Of a DNA stretch of 64,000 bases, positions 43,447-53,454 are shown piece by piece. The position numbers and the translations under genes were made by a program. Source of the stretch: Rs1 sp000416275. Lineage in GTDB: Bacteria; Pseudomonadota; Gammaproteobacteria; Pseudomonadales; Balneatricaceae. The stretch lies in assembly GCA_965243635.1 (NCBI GenBank), contig OZ251574.1:4588001-4652000 (forward strand), written 5' to 3'. The notes below the pieces were generated by a model. The model saw only the letters and a list, made by a program, of their open reading frames with translations, had not been told where the DNA came from and made no database searches. Each line of letters starts with the position of its first letter. The stretch's first letter is position 1.

Positions 43447-45393
43447 GTAACTTCTCAATAACTCGGGGCAGAACGTCAATATAAATCATTTTCTCTTGAC
43501 AGGGTTTTAGTCCAAAAGTCGTTAAAATTAAAGACCACTTCCCTTCTTCTTTAAAGTAGCAGCACCGCGTTATACCAGTCCATGTGAGTGGTTTATTTAT
43601 TTTATACACTCGCGGGTTGCGACTAACTATTTAAATGCCTCAAACCTCTTCACAGAAGCAAAAATATCACCTAAAAAAGCCATGGTAAGATAACCTTATC
43701 ATTCGCTGCTATGACTTAAACCTTTGAAAAAACTCCCTACTTTACCTGATATTCCAGAAAGTGAACAAACTCCGGTAGTCAAAAGCTTACTACTGATAGT
43801 AGAGCAATGCTTTCAAAGTATTCAGCAGCAAGCCGAAGAGATCGAGCTGCTCAAAGATGAAGTGCGCGTACTAAAAAAGCAGAAAAAACGGCCCACTTTC
43901 AAACCAAGTAACTTGGACAAAGAAACAGATAAATCGACGGGCGATGATTCAGTATCGACAGAAAACAAAAAGCGGCCAGGCTCAAAGAAACGCTCTAAAA
44001 ATGTGAATCTAACTATCCATGACGATCAAGTGGTTCAACCGCAAGACGGTATCCCTCCAGGAGCTCGCTTTAAAGGATACCGGGATTTTATTGTTCAGGA
44101 GTTGGTTATTGGCACAAAAAACACCCGTTATCGTCTCGCCCGTTATGTCACACCAGACGGCCAAACCCTCACCGCTAAATTACCTAAAGAATTGAACGGG
44201 CTGCATTACGGTCCTTATTTACTCAGCTATGTCCTTTATCAACACCATCACTGTCATGTCACCCAACCTCTATTGCTAGAGCAACTGCGAGAATGGGGGA
44301 TTGATATCTCCGCCGGTCAAATCAATCGCCTTTTATCCGAGGGAAAATCTCAATTTCATCAGGAAAAGAACGACATTTTAAAAGCGGGTTTAGCTTTGTC
44401 CGATTATGTCACTGTTGACGATTCAGGTGCTCGCCATAAAGGGGTCAACGGTTATGTCACTCAAATAGGCAACGAGTATTTTGCTTGGTTTGAATCGACA
44501 GGCTCTAAGAGTAGGGTTAATTTTTTGGAATTGCTCTGTGCGGGGGATAAAAGTTATCGTATTAATCATCACGCTGAGTCTTACTGGGTAGATCAAAAAT
44601 TACCGCATGTCCCACTAAAGCTTCTCTTAGAGAGTGGCTTGTCGCATTTTGCTAATGCCCTGCGTTGGGAGGAGCATCTTGATGAGCAGGGAATCAACTC
44701 GGCGCGCCACCGTCGTATTGCGACGGAAGGCGCTTTACTTGGTAATGTGCAGCATCAAAACCGGTGCCAGAACTTAGTCATACTCAGTGACGGGGCGGGT
44801 CAGTTCAATATTCTGCAGCACGCATTGTGCTGGATTCATACTGAGCGTTTGGTACACACAATGCTGCCGTTAAACGAATGGCACCGAGAGGATATAGCGA
44901 AAGTACGCGGTGAAATTTGGGATTTATATCGAGGCCTAAAAACGTATAAAGTCCGGCCAGGTTCCGATCAGAAAGCCGCGCTGGAGACTTTTTTTGACGA
45001 GATTTTTACGCAGCGAACACGTTATGAGTCTTTAAACCAATTGCTCAAGCGGATCTACAAAAACAAAGCGAAATTACTGCGAGTATTAGCACGTCCTGAA
45101 ATTCCCTTACATACCAATGGTAGTGAAACAGATATCAGGGATTTCGTAAAAAAGAGAAAGATCAGTGGAGGTACTCGCAGTGATGTTGGAAGAGAGTGCC
45201 GAGATACATTTTCCAGTCTAAAAAAGACTTGTCGAAAGCTTGGTGTGTCATTTTGGGACTATATATTGGATAGAAATTCTGGGATTGGGGATATCCCCCC
45301 ATTGGCAGAATTAATTCGTCGAGAAGTAGCCGCTGACTAGGGCTTTAATTGGCGTAAGCTATAGTAGATTGCCCCGTGTTATTGAGAAGTTAC
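43447..45393 (+). mobile_element. IS66-family element, single-ORF type (1947 bp)
   Basis: 24-bp inverted ends start GTAACTTCTCAATAAC and finish with CGGGGCA inside. The 8-bp duplication GATATAAG lies at 43439-43446 and 45394-45401. GTAA ends and 8-bp duplications are IS66 hallmarks. Only one transposase gene is present, without tnpA/tnpB, as in ISBst12-like members. The element splits a TyrR-like regulator. Confidence 0.94.
43724..45340 (+). CDS. IS66-family transposase (TnpC-like)
   Basis: A 538-residue transposase. It has an N-terminal leucine-zipper-like coiled coil (QQQAEEIELLKDEVRVLKKQ), a basic linker, and the DDE core: DYVTVDDSGARHKG (D1), LVILSDGAGQFNIL (D2) and PLHTNGSETDIRDFVKKRK (E). 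The start is a TTG. The frame is intact, so the element may still move. Confidence 0.93.
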   Translation: MKKLPTLPDIPESEQTPVVKSLLLIVEQCFQSIQQQAEEIELLKDEVRVLKKQKKRPTFKPSNLDKETDKSTGDDSVSTENKKRPGSKKRSKNVNLTIHDDQVVQPQDGIPPGARFKGYRDFIVQELVIGTKNTRYRLARYVTPDGQTLTAKLPKELNGLHYGPYLLSYVLYQHHHCHVTQPLLLEQLREWGIDISAGQINRLLSEGKSQFHQEKNDILKAGLALSDYVTVDDSGARHKGVNGYVTQIGNEYFAWFESTGSKSRVNFLELLCAGDKSYRINHHAESYWVDQKLPHVPLKLLLESGLSHFANALRWEEHLDEQGINSARHRRIATEGALLGNVQHQNRCQNLVILSDGAGQFNILQHALCWIHTERLVHTMLPLNEWHREDIAKVRGEIWDLYRGLKTYKVRPGSDQKAALETFFDEIFTQRTRYESLNQLLKRIYKNKAKLLRVLARPEIPLHTNGSETDIRDFVKKRKISGGTRSDVGRECRDTFSSLKKTCRKLGVSFWDYILDRNSGIGDIPPLAELIRREVAAD

Positions 45394-45401
45394 GATATAA
45401 G

Positions 45402-46837
45402 GTACTAAGTAACTCTTTTTCAAAAATATTTACTGCGCTTTTCCAATCTTCAATAGTTTCTGTTGGCTTTGCAATATTGTGACTTGAGATAGTTATAGAG
45501 GTCTCAACTTCGGTAGATAAATCTTGGAGCTCTAATGTCTCACCATCTGACATGGCTACTGCTCTAAATAATATATTTTGTAGCTCTCTTATATTACCGG
45601 GCCAGTGGTAATCCATTAATTTATCTAAAATACAGGCTGATAGTATAGGAATCTGACGGTTTGTCTGTTCGGCAGCCCGCATTATAAAATGTTTTGTCAG
45701 TGCCGGGATATCCGCTTTTCGCTGGCGAAGCGCAGGTACTTGTATATTCAAAACATTAAGTCGATAGTATAAATCCTCTCGAAATACCTTCTCCTTCATC
45801 ATAGATTGCAAGTTTCGATGAGTGGCGCTGATTATACGTACATTTACAGTGAGCTCTTTTTCTCCACCAATACGTCTAAAGCTAAAGTCTTGTAAGAATC
45901 GTAGTAGTTTTGCCTGTAAATAAGCTGACATTTCTCCTATTTCATCGAGAAATATAGAGCCGCCATCTGCCAGCTCAAACAAGCCAGGTTTTCCACTTTT
46001 ACTGGCACCAGAAAAAGCACCAGAAGCGTATCCAAATAATTCACTTTCAAGTAAGTGCTCAGGTACTGCTGCGCAATTAATTGCCATAAATGGCTTTCCT
46101 ACTCGCGCGCCATTGTCGTGGAGTATCCGTGCAATTAACTCTTTACCTGTACCCGTTTCGCCTTGAATTAGCACCGGCATATCTAATCTGGAAAAACGCT
46201 TAGTAGTGCTAAGTAAGGTTTGAGTTATTTCGCAAGTGCCAATTAAAGATTGATTGGTTCCGGGTCCATTATGATCAACGGCAGACATTTGTTGACCTAA
46301 ACTGCTTACACTTTGAAGCAAAATAACAGCACCAGAGGTGAGTTTTTTTGCTCCGTAATGCGTAAAAAAAGGAGTCACTTGAGCAAGGAATGACAGGCCC
46401 GCACAGCTGAGGTTTACACTGCTTGCGTGTTCACACAGTAAGGACTGTATTGGGCAATCAATAAACTCAGTTAATGAAGCGCCGTGCGTTTCTGCTTCTG
46501 TTTTTCCCAGTAAGGCGACAGCGGCGCTATTGGCTAATAAAATACGACCAGTACTGTCAATATCAAAGATTGGGGCCTGTAATTTAGAGAGTACCGCATC
46601 TAAATGCTGAGCTCGTCGTTCACCTGGAAGTAAATCGACTTTTACTACTTCTATAACTCCTTCAATATCTTGTAGTTCTGTGATCATATCAGATAATTTT
46701 GCCTGCTGTTCTAGCTGTACAAAAGTATGGTGCGGATGCATTTCTATGCGAATTACATTCTGATTCTGCCGAGCAAATACATTAAGTATTTCCTGAGTAA
46801 TTCCAATTCTATCTATAGATCGAATGTCAAAACGCAT
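45402..46837 (-). pseudogene. TyrR-like sigma-54-type regulator, N-terminal part (IS-disrupted)
   Basis: The remaining about 478 codons encode an N-terminal ACT domain (residues 1-70, MRFDIRSIDRIGITQEI), a PAS domain (about 80-140), and an AAA+ domain. The AAA+ part has Walker A GETGTGKELIARIL, GAFSGA in place of GAFTGA, and Walker B GGSIFLDEIGEM. The frame then runs 14 codons into the IS66-type element and stops, losing the HTH (now at 43350-43446). The changed GAFTGA loop is common in TyrR types that do not use sigma-54. It is divergent from the methionine gamma-lyase-like gene and probably once controlled it. Confidence 0.92.
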
Positions 46838-47049
46838 ATTTAGACCTGTAACTATTTTGTGACATTGTCCATTATATATGACAGTAATGCAAACGTGAAA
46901 TAGTCTTAAAACACTGATTTTAATTAGCTTTAGTAAAAATAGGGTGTATTTTTTTTATGACAAAAAATAGAGTGGTTTTTATTATTAATCAACTAACCAT
47001 CTGATATCTATATTATTTTTAATAATGGTCCGTTTTTTGCATCTCTGTA

Positions 47050-47207
47050 CCTAAATCCGTGACTTCAAAGTTAATACAGAGCGCAAGATATTGGCTCTAC
47101 AGTGGAATTGAAAATATCAACTGCGCTTATCAGTTCAGTGGGTATTTTTCTAACCACCATAGAATCAAGAGCTTGCGCTATGTGCGCAGTAAAGTCACTG
47201 ACTCAGG
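47050..47207 (+). repeat. MITE-1, 158-bp form
   Basis: Ends CCTAAATCCGTGACTTCA and AAAGTCACTGACTCAGG; no clear duplication. It lies in the divergent promoter region between the TyrR-like gene and the lyase gene, 29 bp before the lyase start. Confidence 0.85.
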
Positions 47208-47235
47208 AAGCTGTAATACTAATGAGGTTTAATAA

Positions 47236-48540
47236 ATGACTAATGAAAACGAAAACATTAAGGGCGATCATCTCGGAAAAAGTCCTTTAGAAAGTGATAC
47301 GTACTGGACATCAAAGCTGTCGCGAAAGCGTAGGGCCGGGCCATCTCTAGCTCATGCGGATTGGTCAAATTCTGGATTTTCAACAAAAGGTGTACACGCA
47401 GGATCAATGGACGACGAGACCACTGGTGCGGTAGGGACGCCAATTTATCAATCCACTACTTTTATTCTAGGGAAAGAGCAATATCGAGCGATAGAAGAAG
47501 GTTACGCTAGAGATCGATTTATATACACGCGCTATGGCAGCCCTAATCAATGGGCATTACAAACTAAATTAGCTGTTTTAGAGGGAGCCGAGTCCGCACT
47601 CGTTTTTAGCTCTGGTATGGCGGCGATCACAGCAACTATTTTGGCGATGGTAGATAAAGGAGCGCATATAGTCGCATCAAAAGATTTATATGGTGGTACT
47701 TATAATTTATTTAATCAAGAGCTGCCGACTTTTAACATGAGTGTCAGCTATGTAGACCCACGCGATTTTGATGCGATAGAAGAAGCAATACAACCTAACA
47801 CACAGATTTTGTACTTTGAAGCGCTAACAAATCCACTGTTAAAACTGGCTGATATTAAGCGCTTGGCAAGCATTGCCAAACGTCACCAATTACGCCTACT
47901 TATTGATGGGACATTTTTAACACCAATCAGCTGCAAGATAGTTGAAATGGGTGCAGATGTGGTCATTCACTCAGCTTCAAAGTATCTAAATGGTCATTCT
48001 GATGTGATTGCAGGCGCCGTAATGGGTAGCAGAAAACTGGTGGACATAATTTGGCCTCGCCTGTTAACTTATGGTGGATGCTTAGACCCCCATGCTTGCT
48101 TCTTGTTTGAACGAGGCTTAAAGACACTTGCTATTCGGATGGCAGCTCACCAGGGTAGCGCTCTTAAACTAGCTAAATATTTAGAAAATCATCCGCTCAT
48201 TAACTTTGTATATTACCCATTATTAGCAAGCCATCCGGATCATTTGCTTGCTAAGAAAGTACTTAACAATGGAGGAGGCATGATCGCTCTTGAAGTAAAA
48301 GGTGGAGACGATGCTGCGCTTAAATTGTTAAATAACTTAAAAATTCCTAAGCAAGCGACAAGCTTAGGGGGTGTGGAATCTCTTATCTGCTTGCCTTACA
48401 ACACTTCACATTCAGGCTTTACAGCCAAGCAGCGTGCGAATATGGGAATTAACCCGGGCTGCATTCGCTTGTCTGTCGGCATTGAAAATGCAGAGGATTT
48501 AATTGCTGATTTTAAGCAGGGACTGGCGTGTCTATGCTAA
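47236..48540 (+). CDS. PLP-dependent Cys/Met-metabolism enzyme (methionine gamma-lyase-like)
   Basis: A 434-residue fold-type-I PLP enzyme of the trans-sulfuration family. GVHAGSMDDETTGAVGTPIYQSTTF is the family N-terminus, with YTRYGSPNQWALQ, SALVFSSGMAAITATIL, and the PLP lysine in VVIHSASKYLNGHSDVIAG. The usual ATKY is replaced by ASKY. CIRLSVGIENAEDLI is the C-terminal signature. Candidates are methionine gamma-lyase, cystathionine lyase or synthase; the 45-residue N-terminal extension is unusual. It has GAGG 8 bases before the ATG and is followed 69 bp later by an OsmC gene. Confidence 0.88.
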   Translation: MTNENENIKGDHLGKSPLESDTYWTSKLSRKRRAGPSLAHADWSNSGFSTKGVHAGSMDDETTGAVGTPIYQSTTFILGKEQYRAIEEGYARDRFIYTRYGSPNQWALQTKLAVLEGAESALVFSSGMAAITATILAMVDKGAHIVASKDLYGGTYNLFNQELPTFNMSVSYVDPRDFDAIEEAIQPNTQILYFEALTNPLLKLADIKRLASIAKRHQLRLLIDGTFLTPISCKIVEMGADVVIHSASKYLNGHSDVIAGAVMGSRKLVDIIWPRLLTYGGCLDPHACFLFERGLKTLAIRMAAHQGSALKLAKYLENHPLINFVYYPLLASHPDHLLAKKVLNNGGGMIALEVKGGDDAALKLLNNLKIPKQATSLGGVESLICLPYNTSHSGFTAKQRANMGINPGCIRLSVGIENAEDLIADFKQGLACLC

Positions 48541-48609
48541 ATGAGACTGCTTTATTTAGTTAACTTGATGGCAGGAAAATTTCTGTCCAGAAAATAATTG
48601 GAGAATATA

Positions 48610-49152
48610 ATGCGCAACGCAATATCCGTAACTGCACTGAGTGAGTTTGTCAATGAAATTAAGAATGATGCGAAAGAAGGTGTCGTTAAATATGGAGTAC
48701 AACTTGATTGGAAAAGTGGAACCCGCTCTACAGTAACCACACTGCCTATGAGTATTGGTCCACATACGATAAGCCGTGACTTTAGCTGGGAAATTGATGA
48801 GCCTAGACAATTGTTAGGATGCAACCATGCACCTAACCCACAAGAATATTTACTTTCTGGGGTGGGAGCCTGCATTTTAGTTGGTTTCGCGGTCGGTGCT
48901 TCAGTGCTTGGAATTCAACTCGAGACACTAAAGGTGTCTATGAGGGGCGAACTTAACTTTGCCGGTTTTTTAGATATAGACCCTAGTGCGTCTGTTCCTT
49001 TTACCGAACTTAATTACTGTATTGACGTAACGGGTGATGGAACGGATGAGCAATTCGAAATGCTGCGCCAGACCGCATTAAAACAAAGTCCGAATGCAAT
49101 GACAATTATGAAGAGCACTCCAGTGAAAGGTGAGTTAATCATTAACAAATAA
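48610..49152 (+). CDS. OsmC-family protein
   Basis: A 180-residue OsmC/Ohr-fold protein. It contains LGCNHAPNPQEYLLSGVGAC, where the second family cysteine (GACILVGF) is present; the other likely reactive cysteine is in GCNH. The C-terminal half SPNAMTIMKSTPVKGELI is typical. It may reduce hydroperoxides or handle sulfur species formed by the upstream PLP lyase. The ATG at 48610 has GGAG 6 bases upstream. Confidence 0.88.
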   Translation: MRNAISVTALSEFVNEIKNDAKEGVVKYGVQLDWKSGTRSTVTTLPMSIGPHTISRDFSWEIDEPRQLLGCNHAPNPQEYLLSGVGACILVGFAVGASVLGIQLETLKVSMRGELNFAGFLDIDPSASVPFTELNYCIDVTGDGTDEQFEMLRQTALKQSPNAMTIMKSTPVKGELIINK

Positions 49153-49339
49153 AAAATCCTTAGACGACATTATGTAACGATTTCAAGAAACTGCTGATAA
49201 GCGGATGTTGTGTTACTTTTAAACTGTTTATTTCAAATCATATGGACGAGTTCAATACCGAAAGAGTGGTGCACGCGGGTGGAACCTGGATCAGTATCTG
49301 ATCGCCGTAAAGCCCTAATCTACAACATGTTTCCACATT

Positions 49340-49955
49340 ATAGACCAGGCCTCCGGCACAGATCCGTACGTGCGCTACTAACGCATACGGCTCCTACATC
49401 GAGTCAAAGGGTGAAGCGATCTTGCTGCTTCCCCTCGTTGCCCCAAACGAGGTAGTAATCCTTCCATGCTCTGAGTCACGGTCATACTCCTGTTGAAGAA
49501 CCTTCTCTCTGTCAGCCTCCTTCGCTCCACACACTCCGCCACTTTGGTCTCCCGCAGCTTTGTTCGCGTGCTTCTTCACTACTATGAAGCTGTCTGACTT
49601 CCAAAAGGCTATACTACTCGGCCACGTCTAATTGACTTCCCGAATAGCTGTTTGTCTAACAAACAACCCTTTGGACCTCCCGAGTTCCGTGTAAAAGACA
49701 TTGCCACATGCATGAGGTCTAAGACTGCGAAGAGCCGATGAATAACTAGCGTTACCTGACAGGTTTTGTGTCTATCCATCGTGTTGCCTTCCCTATCACA
49801 CAACTAGGTCAGCACTCTTAAATATGATTTCGCAGCTCAATACTCAGCCTATGGTTTCCCCTGTCAACGCTTAACTCGACACCTTACGGTGTAAAGCCCA
49901 TGACTCGGGGTTTCGGCGGTTCGCTAACCTTACCGAACTGAGGAATTACACCTCT
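49340..49955 (-). ncRNA. Group II intron remnant without reverse transcriptase
   Basis: On the minus strand, positions 49393-49360 fold into a group II domain V hairpin: GAGCCGTATGCG, loop TTAGTA, GCGCACGTACGGATCT. Upstream lie stretches typical of domain I of bacterial ORF-containing introns (GACAGGGGAAACCATAGGC, GCCGAGTAGTATAGCC, GACCAAAGTGGCGGAGTG). No reverse-transcriptase coding sequence survives. The outer limits are estimates; the 5' side abuts the end of the TIR-domain gene. Confidence 0.72.
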
Positions 49956-49958
49956 AAT

Positions 49959-50647
49959 CTAATACCGATTTAGCTCGGCGCACTGTGTGTCCTTTTTTAT
50001 TTTTATTGAATCTTCAGAAGTATCTAAGCCCGTTCTCGAGGCTAGCATAGGGCTGACATTTCGTAGTGCTTCATAAGAAGTGTTGTGCACTATGGGAATG
50101 AGTTGGTTATCCGCTAGTAGTGTTGAAAGCTCCTTGTCTGCGACACTCTCTTTTGGTAACCGTTCCAGCATCGCGGGGGTCACTAATACAAGACCTATAC
50201 GGGAGTTCGCTAAGCCCTTATCTATAGCACGCATCATTGGCACACCAAGTCCAATATTTTTCTCGCTGAACCAAACTTTGACACCAGCAGCCTCAAGTAA
50301 ATCGTGCAACTCTTTGGCTGCGCCTTTACGGTCATCCCAAGCATGACATAGGAAAACATCACAAAGTTCAGGCTGCAACGCAGCTCGAGTCTCAATGGTG
50401 TCTCGGATTGGTGTGAGTGACTGAACTTGAGCAGGTGTATACGACACAGACGAGCCTGATTTTTGACCAGCTCGGCCTTGAAATTCCGCTAGATATTCTA
50501 CTGTTGCTGTAACCGCTATTACTGCTATCCGAAGGATAGGATAAACTGTAGCGACCATGGTCTCTTCTTTTGTAACGGCATGCTGGGCATGCTTGCGGCT
50601 GCGGCCGATGAACTATGTCCACGAACTGGTGCGGTGCATCTTGCCAT
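49959..50647 (-). pseudogene. TIR-domain protein gene with N-terminal frameshifts
   Basis: The open part encodes SSVSYTPAQVQSLTPIRDTI and a TIR domain: DVFLCHAWDDRKGAAKELHD, VWFSEKNIGLGVPMMRAIDK, NSRIGLVLVTPAMLERLP, and ADKELSTLLADNQLIPIVH. The Glu of VWFSE fits the NADase site of TIR enzymes. The N-terminus looks broken: MARCTAPVRGHSSSAAAA at 50647 lies in a second frame, and CPACRYKRRDHGRYS in a third. Restoring two frameshifts gives a Cys-containing, Ser-rich leader typical of this TIR family. The C-terminus after TSEDS also looks replaced. TIR proteins often act in phage defence, so this is probably a dead defence gene. Confidence 0.75.
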
Positions 50648-51068
50648 GTCATTTATCTCCTTATTTAATGAGTAGTTCTAACAGCTTTATAGGCGCCAAG
50701 AAGGGTATTCGAATTTTATTATTTACTGCATGCATTATTAGTATTTATTCACATAGAAGATAACCCTAGTGATCACCATTATTCGAACAACACCTTTTTA
50801 TGTTATCAGTGTTTTGACTTGATCTATATTGCGCTAAAAACTCATGCCGATGCGCTATCTTGGAGTACTTTTGGGACTCTAGATAAGTGAGCTATTATTC
50901 GGATAGTCATTGTTGATAACTGCAAGCCAATAAATTTAAAACAATTAACAACGACTGTCTAGTGTCTTAATTTGCAACACATTTACAGCAGTTTTGTGCT
51001 GGCATTAAGTTTTTACTAGATTTTTTAGGATGTACTATGGCGAATTTTTATGAGCATTTGATCTTAGA

Positions 51069-51228
51069 CCTGAATCAGTGACTTCACTGCACCACATAGC
51101 GCAAACTATTGATTCTACGGCGGTTAGAAAAATGCCCGCTGAACCTATGGGTGCAGCTAAGATTTTTCAATTCCACCGTAAAACCAATAACTTGCACTCT
51201 GTATTCACTTTGAAGCCACGGATTCAGG
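51069..51228 (-). repeat. MITE-1, 160-bp form
   Basis: Inverted relative to most copies; ends CCTGAATCAGTGACTTCA and CTTTGAAGCCACGGATTCAGG. The duplication TTAGA lies at 51064-51068 and 51229-51233. It has the same internal deletion length as the copy at 55799, which argues that the 160-bp form itself transposes. Confidence 0.92.
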
Positions 51229-51312
51229 TTAGAGTTAAAAAAAGAAATCTGTTAAAGGGTTTGAGTTTTTGGAATGAGGTCTAGCTCGAGGTAGAATCCA
51301 CAGTACTTTTAA

Positions 51313-52964
51313 CTCAAGTTTCGGGATTCAAATAAAACCAAAAATCAACACTAAGCATATGATATAAAACAAGTTGATGCCTCTTTGTGGTAAAACAATT
51401 GTTGTCTATACAAAATAAAATACCACAAGAGACATCAAATGAATTCTGCCACAAAGACGGGTGTTTTGCCATCACTCACTGCTGATTTTCTCGAGCAATC
51501 TAACCTCAGTATCGACAATACTTTTAACTCTGCTTGGAAACACCTCGGCTTTAATAGCCTGCTACTTCAAGCAAAATTTCATAAACGCTCTGGCGTGCCA
51601 GCGAGCGATATTGTGTATCTACTTATGCTGTGGGTTTGGCTAAAAACTCAATCGGTAGCTATGTTCTCTCGCGATGCATTATTGAGCTTTAGTGCAGCAA
51701 AAAAAGATGCCCTCTATGATCTACTCAATCGTGAAAATGTCGACTGGAGAAAGTTACAATTATTGACCGCAAAGAAAGTGCTTAAATCTAACTCTCATGG
51801 AGGTTTAAGCGCGTTTGTTATTGATGATTCTGTGAAAATTAGGCGTGGAAAAAAGATGCCTGGCGTTTCTAGTCACTTTGATCATTTAACCGGACGCTGC
51901 GTAATGGGTCAGCAAATCGTTACGTTAGGCATCGCTAATAATTCACAATTCGTTCCTGTTGATAATGAAATCTTCATCAGTAATGTGAGAGAGCAAACAG
52001 CCAATTCTACCTTTAAAGACCATCGCAGCATTGCTGCGAAACGTTATGCTAAATCTCAGTCTCAAACCAAACCTGAAATGGTGTGTGACATGATAGCAAG
52101 GGCGATTCGCGCAGGCATAAATGCAGATTATTTTTTGGCTGATGCATGGTTTGCCACCAAGCGCATTTTAAAAATGACAGAGACTCATTCACTGATCGCT
52201 ATTGTTCGAATGAAAAGAAATAACACTAAATACCGAATACGCATCAACGGCAAGACGGAGATGTAATGTGCCAAGCAGTTATATCAACAGCACGTAAAGG
52301 GGAAATGGCAATCCCTGACTAAATTGCCTTACCAGAGCAAGTCTATTGTCGTTGAACTCAATCTAGCAGCGACGGATAAAGAGCACGATCAATGGATAAA
52401 AGTGAAGTTGTTATTTGTTCGATCTATGGATGAAACAAAGCAACAGGCAGGTAAGAATGATTGGGCGCTTTTTTTAACAACCGATAGTCAGATGTGTGAC
52501 GAGAAGAAACTTGAAGTGTACGCATTACGGTGGGGTATCGAGGTATATTTCAAAGAGGCCAAACAAAAACTTGGTTTTTTGAAAGAGCAAAGTCGTCATT
52601 ACAGCGCCTATATAGCGTCGATCCATTTGACTGGGTTAAGGTTTTGTATACTGCTATTTGTGCAGAATGAAGAAGGAGTAGCCAGTGTGAGTAAAGTGAG
52701 AAAATAGCCTTGAAGAGAGCTTATGTAGTTTAAACTTCGCGAGCAAATTATGGGGACTATTTAAGGCGTTAATTGCAGGCGCTTTGAGTGATATTATCGG
52801 GCTAAATGAAGAAGATAAACGTAAAATACTGGAAAGCATCGATCAAACAGTGGTCAATTTTTTTACACAAGTCATGCAAATGGATAATTTTACTCTACGG
52901 CAAGAAGGCCTAGAGTAACGGGAGGAGTTCATTTTAGCTAATGAAATGAACTCCGAAACTTGAG
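51313..52964 (+). mobile_element. IS4-family insertion sequence, copy 2 (1652 bp)
   Basis: Near-identical to the copy at 13038-14688 but one base longer, because of an extra A in the transposase gene. Ends CTCAAGTTTCGGG / CCGAAACTTGAG with duplication TTTTAA (51307-51312 and 52965-52970). It landed in long repeat B. Confidence 0.93.
51439..52918 (+). pseudogene. IS4-family transposase, in-frame TAA plus frameshift
   Basis: Same gene as at 13084-14562. It carries the shared TAA at 52264-52266 and, in addition, an extra A near 52704 (GAGAAAATAG versus GAGAAATAG) that brings a TAG into frame and removes the last 70 residues. The catalytic Glu region YALRWGIEVYF precedes the shift. This copy cannot make a full protein even with readthrough. 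Confidence 0.9.
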
Positions 52965-53444
52965 TTTTAAAACTACACTACGAAGCCGCCAACTCCCTTT
53001 ATTGTCGCCGCCGCTATTGACTGAATTGCCGAAGCGGAGCGACAGGACGTCGCGCAGAGTGAGTGAGACAGGGATGTCTCTACGAACGGCCGGCAATTTA
53101 GGCGATAGTGGTGGAGTCTGTCGACAATTACGGGTGAGCTTTTGCTTTGCTTACTTTAATTTTGCTCATCAAAAGAAAGTCAGTCGCCACCGGCGAAATT
53201 CTTGTAAGAATTTGACCTTAGAGCTTAAAAAAGAAATCAGTTTAAGGGTTTGATTTTGAATTTTTTGAACTAAAGGCGTGAGCAGGACGCGGAAACTTTT
53301 CTGATAAAGAACCAATCAGCAACACCCACCAAACCACACCCTCCTTAATATTCCAAGTGATACAGCTTCAAACTTACAACTCTAAGCTCACAGCTGACTC
53401 CTACCTAAAATCCCCCCTTTACCTCAAACCAAAAATGCACTATC

Positions 53445-53454
53445 GTACTAGTAC
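53445..53454. promoter_or_regulatory. TrpR operator touching the trpR start codon
   Basis: The perfect palindrome GTACTAGTAC matches the core of known TrpR operators (CTAG centre with GTAC flanks). It ends at the base before the trpR ATG. No ribosome site precedes the ATG, so the message may be leaderless and the operator would overlap the promoter start. Confidence 0.7.

Larger units (their letters stand above)
50717..53186 (+). repeat. Long dispersed repeat, copy B, interrupted by MITE-1 and an IS4 copy
   Basis: It matches copy A (40623-41219) over about 600 bp after removing the MITE-1 at 51069-51228 and the IS at 51313-52964. The pieces resume in order: GAAATCTGTTAAAGGGTTTG before the IS and CACTACGAAGCCGCC after it. 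Copy A shows the uninterrupted order. Confidence 0.75.

Noticed and set aside
43267..43609. Two minus-strand frames of 65-70 codons
   Set aside because: A third frame encodes the TyrR-type HTH (SSRKLAKRLKVSHNTIALK), and the rest is IS66 end sequence. The frames are accidental.
49394..49803. Two minus-strand frames of 61-64 codons
   Set aside because: They lie in structured group II intron sequence and do not resemble reverse transcriptase.
50392..50652. 86-codon frame MTWQDAPHQF..
   Set aside because: It is one of the three frames over the frameshifted TIR leader. Only its CPACRYKRRDHGRYS part looks like the original protein.
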